Of a stretch of DNA of 64,000 nt, positions 25,408 to 33,941 are shown piece by piece. Each line of letters opens with the position of its first letter. The first letter of the stretch is position 1. The stretch is from contig CAWHEF010000002.1 of the NCBI GenBank assembly GCA_963828385.1, forward strand, positions 2,356,001 through 2,420,000, written 5' to 3'. Source of the stretch: Bog-756 sp963828385. GTDB lineage: Bacteria > Actinomycetota > Acidimicrobiia > Acidimicrobiales > RAAP-2. The translations under genes and the position numbers were made by a program. The notes under the pieces were generated by a model. That model searched no databases. It saw only the letters and a list, made by a program, of their open reading frames with translations, and had not been told where the DNA came from.

Positions 25408-27189
25408 TCACGCCACGGTGGCCGCCGCTCGGTCCGCCTGGTGCAGCTCCTTCGACGCCACCGCAGCCTGCTTGGCGTGGTAGCTGGAGCGGGTCAAGGG
25501 AGACGACTGCACGTGGGCGAACCCGAGAGCCATACCGGCCCGACCCAACCCGTCGAGGTCCTCTGGGGACCACCACCGCGCCACCGGCAGGTGCTCTTTG
25601 CTCGGCCGCAGGTACTGCCCGATGGTGACGATGTCCACGCCCACCGCCCGCAGGTCGGCCAGGGTGGCGAGGATCTCGTCCTCCCGCTCGCCCATCCCCA
25701 CGATGAGGCCGGACTTGGTGGTCAGGCCGGCATCCTTGGCCCGGGCCAGCACGGCCAGGCTCCGGGCGTACGCCGCCGACGGCCGCACCGCCCGCTGGAG
25801 GCGGGCCACGGTCTCGATGTTGTGGTTGAGGACGTCGGGAACGGCGTCGAAGATGGTGGAGAGGGAGGACTCGTCGCCCTTGCAGTCCGAGATGAGGACT
25901 TCGACCGCAGTGGCGGGCGAGCGGCGCCGGATGGCGGCGATGGTTGCGGCAAAGGCGCCGGCCCCGCCGTCGGTCAGGTCGTCCCGGGCCACACAGGTGA
26001 CCACAGCGTGGGCCAGCCCCATCCGCACGACGGACTCGGCCACCCGCTCGGGCTCCGATTCGTCGAGCGGCAGCGGGTGCCGGGTGTCGACCTGACAGAA
26101 CCCGCACGCCCGGGTGCACCGCGAACCGTTGATCATGAAGGTGGCCGTGCCGTCGGTCCAGCACTCGTAGATGTTGGGGCATCCCGCTTCCTCGCACACG
26201 GTGACGAGATCGAGTTCGCGGAGGTTGTGGCGAAGGTCCAGGTATTCGTTCCCCATCCGGGCTTCGACCCGGAGCCACGGAGGCTTGCGGGCGGTGACGG
26301 AGAGCCCGTTTCGCGGATCGACACCGGCTTGGCGCAGCCGGCGGTCGAGGGCCCGTTCGTGCCTCGAGGTGGCACCCAGTGCCACCGGGACGCGGTCGGG
26401 AGCCTGGGCAGGCCCGCTCGGCGGTCGGGTGGCGGCTGCTCGGGGGCCGGTTGCCGGGACGGTCGTTCGCCTCTCGGCCGTTCGGGAACCTGCCGTCCGG
26501 GGGTCCGCCACCCGCTGGATGCTCTCGATCGGTCCCCAGGCAGTAGCCGCCGATGCCGTCACGGCGTCGACGACCTCGGCCATGGTGGCGGGGATCCCCT
26601 CGTTGGAGAGTGAGGTGACCCCGAGCTCGGTGATGCCACACGGCACGATGTGATCGAACATGGCGAGGTCGGTCGAGACGTTGAGGGCGAACCCGTGGGT
26701 GGTGCGACCCTTGGACGTCCTCACGCCGATGGCACAGATCTTGCGCGGGCCCACCCCCCTCGCACGCCCGTCCTCGTCGGCGGCGACCCACACCCCTGGG
26801 TAGTGCTCGAGACGGCCGACCCGGTCGGCCGGGAGCCCGAGGGCCACCAGGGCGTCGATGACCACCTGTTCGACCCGACGGACATGCCCGGTCCCATGTT
26901 GGAGCCCTGGGCCGACGGTGACCACTGGATAGCCCACCAGCTGGCCCGGCCCGTGGTAGGTCACGTCACCCCCGCGGTCCACCTCGACCAGCTCGGCAGC
27001 CACGGCGGCGGGATCGACCAGGACATGACGTCGGTCGGCGTTCCGGCCGAGCGTGTAGACGGGCGGGTGCTCCAACAGGAGCAGGTAGTCGTCGTCCGAT
27101 CGCCGGCACAGGGCCCGCTGGAGGTCCCATGCCTCGCGGTAGGGGACGCGGCCCAGCCAGCGGACCCTCATGACGGGACCGTCAGGCAT
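25408..27189 (-). CDS. LipB-LipA fusion: octanoyltransferase + lipoyl synthase
   Basis: One uninterrupted 593-residue reading frame holds both enzymes of de novo lipoate synthesis. Residues 1-225 are octanoyl-ACP:protein transferase: RGGDVTYHGPGQLVGYPVV at 72-90, catalytic Lys150 in RKICAIGVR, catalytic Cys184 in PCGITELGVTSL. Residues about 226-285 are an Ala/Arg/Thr/Pro-rich linker. Residues about 286-593 are lipoyl synthase: auxiliary-cluster cysteines 332, 337, 343 (CEEAGCPNIYEC), radical-SAM cysteines 358, 362, 365 (CTRACGFC) and the terminal RSSYHA with the serine ligand. All key residues of both are present. It sits 18 bases after the E2 gene, whose lipoyl domain is the substrate. ATG 27171 is an alternative start. 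Confidence 0.9.
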   Translation of the reverse strand: MPDGPVMRVRWLGRVPYREAWDLQRALCRRSDDDYLLLLEHPPVYTLGRNADRRHVLVDPAAVAAELVEVDRGGDVTYHGPGQLVGYPVVTVGPGLQHGTGHVRRVEQVVIDALVALGLPADRVGRLEHYPGVWVAADEDGRARGVGPRKICAIGVRTSKGRTTHGFALNVSTDLAMFDHIVPCGITELGVTSLSNEGIPATMAEVVDAVTASAATAWGPIESIQRVADPRTAGSRTAERRTTVPATGPRAAATRPPSGPAQAPDRVPVALGATSRHERALDRRLRQAGVDPRNGLSVTARKPPWLRVEARMGNEYLDLRHNLRELDLVTVCEEAGCPNIYECWTDGTATFMINGSRCTRACGFCQVDTRHPLPLDESEPERVAESVVRMGLAHAVVTCVARDDLTDGGAGAFAATIAAIRRRSPATAVEVLISDCKGDESSLSTIFDAVPDVLNHNIETVARLQRAVRPSAAYARSLAVLARAKDAGLTTKSGLIVGMGEREDEILATLADLRAVGVDIVTIGQYLRPSKEHLPVARWWSPEDLDGLGRAGMALGFAHVQSSPLTRSSYHAKQAAVASKELHQADRAAATVA

Positions 27190-27207
27190 GCCGGCACGGG
27201 CACTGAC

Positions 27208-28716
27208 CTACAGCTCGCCGGTCCAATCGCGCTCGTCCAGGATGTGGGCGAAGCGCGACAGGTACCGGGCCACGTACGCACCGTCGACGGCACGGTGGTC
27301 GAAGCTCATGGCAACCAGCCCCACCGAGTGGATGGTGATCGACTCGGTCCCGTCCGGCAGCTCGACGACGACCGGCTTCCGGGCCACGCCGTCGGTCGAC
27401 AAGATGGCCACCTGGGGTTGGTTGATGATCGCACCGGTGATCAGGGTGCCGAACGGTCCGGCGTTGGTGATGGAGAACGTCCCGTTGCTGATGTCGTCCA
27501 AGTTGAGCCGCTTGCTTCGGGCTCGTTCCGCCACGTCACGCACGCGCCGAGCCATGCCGCGCAGGTTCAGCTCCTCGGCATTGTGGACGACGGGGACGAT
27601 CAAACCCTCATTGTCGAGGTCCACGGCGATGCCGAGGTTGATGTCACGGTGGACGATGAGCGAGTCCTCTCCCACCGATGAGTTCAGATGGGGGAACTCG
27701 GCCAGCGCATCGACGGCGGCGCGGGCGGCGAAAGCGAGATAGGTCAGGCCGAAGCCCTCCTCGGCTCGGAACTGCTCGCCGTGGGACCGACGGACCTGCT
27801 CGACCCGTTCATAGTCGATCTCCCTCACCATCAAGGTGTGCGCGGAGGTGGCTTTGGACCGCACCATGTGCTCGGCCGTGCGTCGACGGATGTTGGTGAA
27901 GGGGACCACGACGTCGCGCTCGGTGGCAGCCGGCACGGGCTGGTCGACGGTCGCGGTCGGTGGCGCCGTTCTGACCGCAGGGGCCGCCCCCACCGAGGGA
28001 ACCGACGCTGCGGCGGGAAGGCCCGGTTGGGATTGGGGCGCCGGTCGGGTCCCGGTATCGGCGATCGCCCCCTCCACGTCGCCCCGGGTGATCCTCCCGC
28101 CGACACCGGTTCCCTCCACGGAAGTCGGGTCGAGCCCGTGCTCGTTCAAGAGCTTGCGGACCACCGGGGAGAGGACCAGGCCTTCCACGGACCCGTTGAC
28201 AGCGGGACGGGGCTCGGCCGCGACGGATGCCGGCTGTTCGGGAGCACCCGTGGCCGGTGCCGGGTCGGGTTGCGGTGCAGCCGCCTCCGGTGCCGGACCC
28301 GATGACGGCGCCGCCGCACGGGGGGCGGCTTCCGGCGCAGGCATCGGCGAAGAACCCGTGTCGGGCCGTCCTTGCCCGTCGTCCTGGCCGCCGGCGGGGG
28401 CGTCCTCGCCGGGGGCAGAGGTGTCTCCGTCGGCGCCGTCGTCCTGGCCGCCGGCGGGGGCGTCCTCGCCGGCCGGAGCTCCGGCATCGCCGATGACGGC
28501 GAGCTTCGCCCCGACGTCGACGGTGTCGCCCTCCTGCACCAGGATCGAGGTCAGGACGCCGGCGATCGGCGAGGGGACCTCCGAGTCGACCTTGTCGGTG
28601 GACACCTCGAAGAGCGGCTCGTCACGGTCGACCCGATCGCCCTCGGACTTGTACCACTTGGTGATGGTTCCCTCGGTGACCGTCTCTCCGAGCTGCGGCA
28701 TGGTGACGTCAGCCAA
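27208..28716 (-). CDS. dihydrolipoamide acyltransferase, E2 of a 2-oxo acid dehydrogenase complex
   Basis: Core acyl-transfer subunit of a pyruvate or 2-oxoglutarate dehydrogenase complex. Single lipoyl domain (MPQLGETVTEGTITKWYKSE; lipoyl Lys42 in STDKVDSE), a Gly/Ala/Pro/Asp-rich linker with an internal repeat, the E3/E1-binding domain (LSPVVRKLLNEHGLDPTSV), and the catalytic core ending SFDHRAVDGAYVA with the active-site His. TTG 28716 gives the usual few residues before MPQLGE and overlaps the lpd stop by eight bases; ATG 28701 would truncate the first strand. Only one E2 is seen, so it may serve AceE (36.3 kb). Confidence 0.9.
   Translation of the reverse strand: MADVTMPQLGETVTEGTITKWYKSEGDRVDRDEPLFEVSTDKVDSEVPSPIAGVLTSILVQEGDTVDVGAKLAVIGDAGAPAGEDAPAGGQDDGADGDTSAPGEDAPAGGQDDGQGRPDTGSSPMPAPEAAPRAAAPSSGPAPEAAAPQPDPAPATGAPEQPASVAAEPRPAVNGSVEGLVLSPVVRKLLNEHGLDPTSVEGTGVGGRITRGDVEGAIADTGTRPAPQSQPGLPAAASVPSVGAAPAVRTAPPTATVDQPVPAATERDVVVPFTNIRRRTAEHMVRSKATSAHTLMVREIDYERVEQVRRSHGEQFRAEEGFGLTYLAFAARAAVDALAEFPHLNSSVGEDSLIVHRDINLGIAVDLDNEGLIVPVVHNAEELNLRGMARRVRDVAERARSKRLNLDDISNGTFSITNAGPFGTLITGAIINQPQVAILSTDGVARKPVVVELPDGTESITIHSVGLVAMSFDHRAVDGAYVARYLSRFAHILDERDWTGEL
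28376..28472. repeat. two 37-bp direct repeats, 60-bp period, in the E2 linker
   Basis: An identical 37-base string occurs at 28376-28412 and 28436-28472. It encodes the duplicated GEDAPAGGQDDG in the flexible linker of the E2 protein. The 60-base period is in frame (20 residues), so slippage changes linker length without breaking the gene. Confidence 0.9.
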
Positions 28717-30211
28717 CGTGCAGGCCCCTTCCGGTGAGAGCGAGCGCCGTTTCGCCGAACGCCTCGGACAGAGACGGGTGGGGTTGGATGAAGTGTGCGA
28801 CCTCGTCGGCCGTCGCCTCCCAGTTGACGGCGAGATAGCCGGCGCCAAGCTGCTCGGTCACCCACGGGCCGACCATGTGCACACCGAGCACCTGCCCGGC
28901 CGTCCCGTCCGGTCGCCGTTCGGCCACGATCTTCACGAGACCCTCGGTGTCGCCGATGATCTGGGCCCGGCTGTTGCCACCGTAGGGGTCCTTCTTCACC
29001 ACGACGTCGTAGCCGGCATCCTTCGCCGCTGTTTCGGTCAGCCCGGCGAAGGCCACTTCGGGATGGCAGTAGATGGCCCAGGGCACCCGGTCGTAGTTGA
29101 CCGGCACGGCTGGCTCCCCGAGGATCTCCTTGATGACCACGATGGCTTCCGCGAATCCGACGTGGGCGAGTTGCGGCGTCCCGGCCACGACATCGCCGAC
29201 GGCGTAGACGCCGTCTGCTGCCGTCCTCATGAGCTCGTCGGCCACCACGAACCCACGGTCGTCGATGAGGACCCCGGTCCCCTCGGACAGGAGTCCCTCG
29301 GTGCGCGGCCGGCGTCCGACGGACACCACGACGGCGTCCACCGCCAGCTTCTCTCCGTCGTTGTAGGCGATCACGGTGCCGCTGCCCGACGGGTCCGGGG
29401 TATGGCCTTCGATCCGCGCATCCACCTTGACGTCGATCCCCCGCTTGCGGAACGAGCGGCCGACAGCCCGCACCACCTCCTCGTCGCACCCGGCCAGGAT
29501 GGTGGGGAGCGCTTCGAAGACGGTCACGGTGGTACCGAGGTCCGAGAAGAGCGAGGCGAACTCGCAGCCGATGGCTCCTCCCCCGATCACGGCGACCGAA
29601 GAAGGGAGCCTGTCGAGGTCCAGCACCTCGTCCGAGGTCATGACCAGCCCCTCGGTGACATCGAATCCGGGGATGGACCTCGGCACCGAGCCGGCGGCCA
29701 GCACGACGCTCGTCCCTGTGATCTCGATGGTCGAGCCCTCCGCGCTCTCGACTCTCACCCGATGATCGGAGAGCAGCGTGCCGGCCCCGGAGAAGGTGAC
29801 GACGTTCCTGCCCTTGAGCAGGCCTTCGAGGCCGCGGTAGAGCTGGGTGACCACCTTCTGCTTGCGGGCCTGGCTCACGCCGAACTCGACTTCGGGCGCG
29901 GCGTCACTGTCGGCGGAGGCGCCGATGCCGAACTGACCGGCTCCTCGGACCGTCCGATAGACGGTCGCCGTCTCCAGGAACTCCTTGGCCGGCACGCAAC
30001 CGCGGTGGAGACAGGTGCCCCCTACCTTGTCCCGCTCGACCATGGCGATCGACAACCCGGCCGCCGCCCCGTACAGGGCGGTGGCATACCCGCCCGGGCC
30101 GCCGCCGATCACGACCACGTCGAAGGCCGTCTGCCCATCTGCTCGGCGCCGGACCGTGTCGAAGACGGCTCGATCGCCTGCCACTTCGGCTTCCGTGGGG
30201 ACCACCTCCAT
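28709..30211 (-). CDS. lpdA: dihydrolipoyl dehydrogenase (E3)
   Basis: Reoxidises the E2 dihydrolipoyl arm with FAD and NAD+. Features: FAD loop VVVIGGGPGGYATA from about residue 33, redox disulfide GGTCLHRGCVPAK (Cys67, Cys72), NAD loop VIGGGAIGCEFASLF, GDVVAGTPQLAHVG, and the C-terminal interface HFIQPHPSLSEAFGE with the catalytic His/Glu pair. The N-terminus has about 28 extra residues before the FAD domain, so a later start is possible. First gene of a compact minus-strand operon with E2, lipB-lipA, M24 and SDR. Confidence 0.94.
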   Translation of the reverse strand: MEVVPTEAEVAGDRAVFDTVRRRADGQTAFDVVVIGGGPGGYATALYGAAAGLSIAMVERDKVGGTCLHRGCVPAKEFLETATVYRTVRGAGQFGIGASADSDAAPEVEFGVSQARKQKVVTQLYRGLEGLLKGRNVVTFSGAGTLLSDHRVRVESAEGSTIEITGTSVVLAAGSVPRSIPGFDVTEGLVMTSDEVLDLDRLPSSVAVIGGGAIGCEFASLFSDLGTTVTVFEALPTILAGCDEEVVRAVGRSFRKRGIDVKVDARIEGHTPDPSGSGTVIAYNDGEKLAVDAVVVSVGRRPRTEGLLSEGTGVLIDDRGFVVADELMRTAADGVYAVGDVVAGTPQLAHVGFAEAIVVIKEILGEPAVPVNYDRVPWAIYCHPEVAFAGLTETAAKDAGYDVVVKKDPYGGNSRAQIIGDTEGLVKIVAERRPDGTAGQVLGVHMVGPWVTEQLGAGYLAVNWEATADEVAHFIQPHPSLSEAFGETALALTGRGLHVG

Positions 30212-30303
30212 CGTCGCTGCAGCTTGCGCTGCCGGATGGTGGTCAGCCTACCGGGACCGGTGCCGAGCCCACCTCCCGGCGACCGGATTCGGCACCGGTG
30301 GTT

Positions 30304-32850
30304 TCAACCGCCGTTGCCCGCCGGCACGTAGCTCCGGCACGGCTGGCCGCGGAGCGAGGGACAGGCCGGCTGGGGGTCCGGCGGGATGATGCCGGGCACC
30401 ACCGAGAGGACCAGTGCCGAGGGTGAGCCACCCCCCAGCGAGACCGTGTCGGTCACCTGGCCGTTGGTCTGATAGGTGTCGAGCGCCCACACGGGACGAT
30501 CGCCACCAGGAGCCGACACGGTGACCCGAATGCGGGACCCGGCCCTGAAGACATAGCCGAACGGCTGGATCGGGATCCTCACCTCGGTGAAGCGCCCGCT
30601 CGGCAGTGGTCGGGCGGTGCTCGCGGCGTAGGTCGGGACCGGGTGAGTGGCAGTCGACGCTCGGAGGTCGAGCTTCCGATCGCTGGCCCGGAGCTGACCA
30701 GTCTGGACGAAGAGCTCCTTCCCGTCGGGCCTCACCTCGGACACCGTGGCCTGCAGATCGGTGTCGGGGGCTGTGCTCATGACCTCGAGGTTCAGGCTGG
30801 CCGGTCCGACTACGGCCAGGTCCTTCCGGAGCGGCGACGAGATGAACCCGATCCCCTCGGAGCCGACCACCGGCGCCCAGTCGTAGTCGGGCAGTGCCAC
30901 CCACGGGTTGCCGGAAGCGGGAAGGCTGGTGGCCGGCCGGGCAGACGGATCGGGGCGGAACGACACGGTCGAGCTTCTCGGCGCCGACCTTCTGGTGTCG
31001 AGCCTTCCACCGGTACCCAAAGCGAACGCGGTGGCTACGGCCTGCTTCGGGGGCCACGCCGTGAAGTCCTCGTTCCAGACCGGTTGCAGTGCGCCCGGCC
31101 CGGCACTGCCGCCTCCGTTGTCGAAGAGCACGCGGACGCGGGGCTGGGCCTCGAACGCGGCCCGTGCGGCAGCCGCCGTGGGCTCGTCGGTGAACTGCAT
31201 GGCGGGAAGCGGCCCGGCGGGTGCTCCGGCCAGGTCCTGGTAGAGGGCGGCGGCGAGCAGGTTCATGATGGGAGAGCTGACCGGAACCTTGTTCGCCACG
31301 AAGATGTCGAGGAACTCCACCCAGCGGACGATGGTCCCGGGTCCGAGCGAGTCGACATGGGTGCCGTTCACGATGGTCGCCCACACGTGGGGGTCGTGCT
31401 TCAGGGCAGTGAGGATGGCCGGCCACTGTCCGCCGGTCTCCTCGTCCTGGAACGCACCGGACACGAACACCGGCACCCTGGTCCGGCGGGCCCACGTCGA
31501 CGGCGAGCGTTGATCGTAGATCGACGCCACGCGGTGGCTGGCCTCCTGCAGAAGCGCGTCGAGGTTCTGCGTCTCGAGATGGAGCGCCTGGTTGGCCAGG
31601 CACTGCATGTCGCCATCGGCGATCAGGACCTTGGCGTAAGTCTGCCCGCCCTCCGGTGCTGGCTGGGCGTCGGCGATGCGCTGTGCCAGCCAGCTTCCGG
31701 CGAACCCGGAGTTGAACATGCCACCGGGGAACCCGGTCGAGTACAGGTCGTCGGTGAGGCTCATGGGGGCGATGGCGGCGAGTCCCGGGGGCCGGGTGCC
31801 GGCCACGAACATCTGTGAGATCCCCGAGAAGGAGATGCCGACCATGCCCACCTTGTGGCCGAGCACCCAGGGCTGGGAGGCGGCGATCTGAACGGCGTCG
31901 TAGCCGTCGTAGGTGGTGTTGAGCCCGAAGAGGTCGAAGGCGCCCCCCGAGCACCCGGTGCCACGCATCTGGAGGCTGACGGTGGCGAATCCCAAAAGAG
32001 GTGCCACGATCGATCCGACAGCGGTCGCGGTATCGGGGATGAGAGGGTCCGACAGCGACTCGCCGTTCAGGCCGAGCTCGGCATCGAGCAGGCTGTGGGG
32101 GGCGGCGATGGCATAACCGGACTCTTCGATGACCGTGGGGAAGGGCCCGTCGGCCAAGGTCTTGCCGGGGGGAAGCCGCACGGTGGCGGCCAGCTTCACC
32201 CCGTCGCGCATGGTGATGTAGTTGAGCCCTTCGACCATGTGCTGGCTCGAGTAGAACCGGTCCGGAGGCGTGTCGGACGTGGACAGCACCTTGAACCGGG
32301 CGGTCGACTCGACCTGGTTGCCCACGACGGCCTGAAAGCGGTACCCGGGGCCGGGGGCGACGTTGCGGATGATCAAGCTGCCCAGCCGGTCGACCGTGCC
32401 TGTGCCCGCCTGCTTCCCCGACGAATCGAGCAGCACCACCTGCTGTCCCGGTGTGCCGCCGAGCAGGTAGGCCTGGTCGATCGAGCCGTGACCCGTGAAC
32501 GACGCCCGCGGGTGCGTGGCGTTGCCGCCTACGGACGGCGTCGGGGTGGAAGGGGCCTGAGCGTTGGCGTGTGCCGGACGCGCCGGAAGACGGGCGGGGC
32601 GGGTGCGGGACGGTCGTGGGAGCGGGGAGGTCGGTGCCGTCGAGGTCGGTGCCGTCGAGGTCGGTGTGTTCGAAGTCGGTGTGTTCGAAGTCGGTGCGTT
32701 GGTGACGATGGAGGGCACAGGCGAGGTCGTCGAAGGGACGGCCGATTGATGGCGGGCGTCCGCTGGTGCGCCGATACCCGGAAGCACGACGAGCAGGCCG
32801 GCGACGACGGCCATCGACGCGAACAGAGCCCCAACCCGTCGGATGCGCAT
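30304..32850 (-). CDS. secreted S15/CocE-NonD family hydrolase
   Basis: Probable extracellular acyl hydrolase related to X-Pro dipeptidyl peptidase and cocaine esterase. ATG 32850 (MRIRRVGALFASMAVVAGLL) follows a strong GGGGGG ribosome site and opens a signal peptide ending near APADA. A Thr/Ser/Pro linker with five-residue repeats follows, then an Ig-like segment, the alpha/beta-hydrolase core (MRDGVKLAATVRLP, nucleophile Ser in MVGISFSGISQ), and the C-terminal jelly roll (LRKDLAVVGPASLNLEVMS). About 848 residues. Ends 92 bases before the lpd start. Substrate unknown. Confidence 0.85.
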   Translation of the reverse strand: MRIRRVGALFASMAVVAGLLVVLPGIGAPADARHQSAVPSTTSPVPSIVTNAPTSNTPTSNTPTSTAPTSTAPTSPLPRPSRTRPARLPARPAHANAQAPSTPTPSVGGNATHPRASFTGHGSIDQAYLLGGTPGQQVVLLDSSGKQAGTGTVDRLGSLIIRNVAPGPGYRFQAVVGNQVESTARFKVLSTSDTPPDRFYSSQHMVEGLNYITMRDGVKLAATVRLPPGKTLADGPFPTVIEESGYAIAAPHSLLDAELGLNGESLSDPLIPDTATAVGSIVAPLLGFATVSLQMRGTGCSGGAFDLFGLNTTYDGYDAVQIAASQPWVLGHKVGMVGISFSGISQMFVAGTRPPGLAAIAPMSLTDDLYSTGFPGGMFNSGFAGSWLAQRIADAQPAPEGGQTYAKVLIADGDMQCLANQALHLETQNLDALLQEASHRVASIYDQRSPSTWARRTRVPVFVSGAFQDEETGGQWPAILTALKHDPHVWATIVNGTHVDSLGPGTIVRWVEFLDIFVANKVPVSSPIMNLLAAALYQDLAGAPAGPLPAMQFTDEPTAAAARAAFEAQPRVRVLFDNGGGSAGPGALQPVWNEDFTAWPPKQAVATAFALGTGGRLDTRRSAPRSSTVSFRPDPSARPATSLPASGNPWVALPDYDWAPVVGSEGIGFISSPLRKDLAVVGPASLNLEVMSTAPDTDLQATVSEVRPDGKELFVQTGQLRASDRKLDLRASTATHPVPTYAASTARPLPSGRFTEVRIPIQPFGYVFRAGSRIRVTVSAPGGDRPVWALDTYQTNGQVTDTVSLGGGSPSALVLSVVPGIIPPDPQPACPSLRGQPCRSYVPAGNGG
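32627..32701. repeat. five 15-bp tandem repeats in the hydrolase linker
   Basis: Units of the form gaggtcggtgccgtc occur five times in a row with few differences (32627, 32642, 32657, 32672, 32687). They encode TSTAP/TSNTP pentapeptides in a Thr-rich linker just after the signal peptide, a likely glycosylated or cell-wall-spanning stalk. Confidence 0.9.
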
Positions 32851-32931
32851 GAAATCCCCCCTTGCGTGGAGCAGGCTGCTTCGCCCCGAACCCCCGGCCA
32901 CCCCGAGCCCACTCAGCGCCGCACGGCGTTG

Positions 32932-32972
32932 CTCGGGCTGTTGCTCGGCGTCACTCGGGCTGTTGCTCGGCG
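32932..32972. repeat. 19-bp direct repeat upstream of the secreted hydrolase
   Basis: CTCGGGCTGTTGCTCGGCG at 32932-32950 and 32954-32972, in the 203-base gap between the ABC permease gene and the hydrolase gene. No regulator can be tied to it; it may be a small simple repeat. Confidence 0.6.
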
Positions 32973-33053
32973 CCGATAGTAGTCGCAGCCCCTAGCTGGG
33001 CCAAAAGGCCTCGGCGCCATCCGGTGCACGCGGGTGCGGACCCGTCCGGGGGG

Positions 33054-33941
33054 TCAGGAGAGCACCCGCCGCTTGAAGTTGCGAAGGCCCAGCGCCAGGA
33101 AGAGCACGAGGAATCCGCACAGCACCGGGTAGATGATGAACAGGTGCATGTGCGGAGCGTCCGTGAACGCCGCCCGCATCCCCTCGTTGACGTAGATGAG
33201 CGGGTTGACGAGGACGATGGTCTGGAGCCAGTGCCACCCGCCCGCCGTGACCGGGGCCAGACGGGTCCACTCGTAGTAGGTCCCGCCGAGGAAGGTGACC
33301 GGGAGGATGATGAACCCGAACATCAACCCGATGTTCCGGGGCTCGAAGCTGGTGCCGAGCAACAGCCCGAGTGAGGCCATGGTCACACAGGCCAGGGGGA
33401 CGAGGGTCACGATGATCCACCAGGTGAGGTCGAGGTGGGCTTGGACTCCGTCGGCGTGGACGACCGATGCGATGGGCAGGACGATCACCGCCGAGATGAG
33501 CCCCTGGACGGCGCCGGACAGCACCTTGGCCATGGCCACCAGCCAGATCGGGCACGGGGCCTGGACCCTGTCCTCGATCTCGCGGGTGAAGCCGAACTCC
33601 TGGGACATGATGAGCGCCACCGACTGGACGCCCTGGAAGAGGATGGAGATCCCGACCACCCCGGGCACGAGCAGCGTGGCGAACGCCGACTGCTCGGCGG
33701 GTCTGGCACCGCCGATCCCCTGCCCGATCTTCGGGAACACGTAGAGGAAGACGAAGCAGAGCAGGAACGGCTGGACCAGCACCCGGATCACGAACTCGAC
33801 CAGGTGCTTTCGCAGGACCACCAGGTCTCGGACGATGAGGGCCCACAGCGCCGTGCGCGACGACTGAAACGCCGATCGCATCGGCCCCCCGCCGATGGCG
33901 GTGGTCGGCGGACGGGGGCGGGCCGTCGTGACGGCCGCCAT
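33054..33941 (-). CDS. ABC-2 type transporter permease (DrrB-like)
   Basis: Integral-membrane half of an ABC exporter, 295 residues, with about six hydrophobic segments: VRVLVQPFLLCFVFLYVF region, VQSVALIMSQEF, LISAVIVLPIAS, LVPLACVTMASLGLLLG, IGLMFGFIILPVTFLGG, and IYPVLCGFLVLFLALGL at the end. Its ATG overlaps the stop of the ATPase gene by one base (TGATG). The pair resembles DrrAB daunorubicin-type exporters, but the cargo cannot be read from sequence. Confidence 0.87.
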   Translation of the reverse strand: MAAVTTARPRPPTTAIGGGPMRSAFQSSRTALWALIVRDLVVLRKHLVEFVIRVLVQPFLLCFVFLYVFPKIGQGIGGARPAEQSAFATLLVPGVVGISILFQGVQSVALIMSQEFGFTREIEDRVQAPCPIWLVAMAKVLSGAVQGLISAVIVLPIASVVHADGVQAHLDLTWWIIVTLVPLACVTMASLGLLLGTSFEPRNIGLMFGFIILPVTFLGGTYYEWTRLAPVTAGGWHWLQTIVLVNPLIYVNEGMRAAFTDAPHMHLFIIYPVLCGFLVLFLALGLRNFKRRVLS

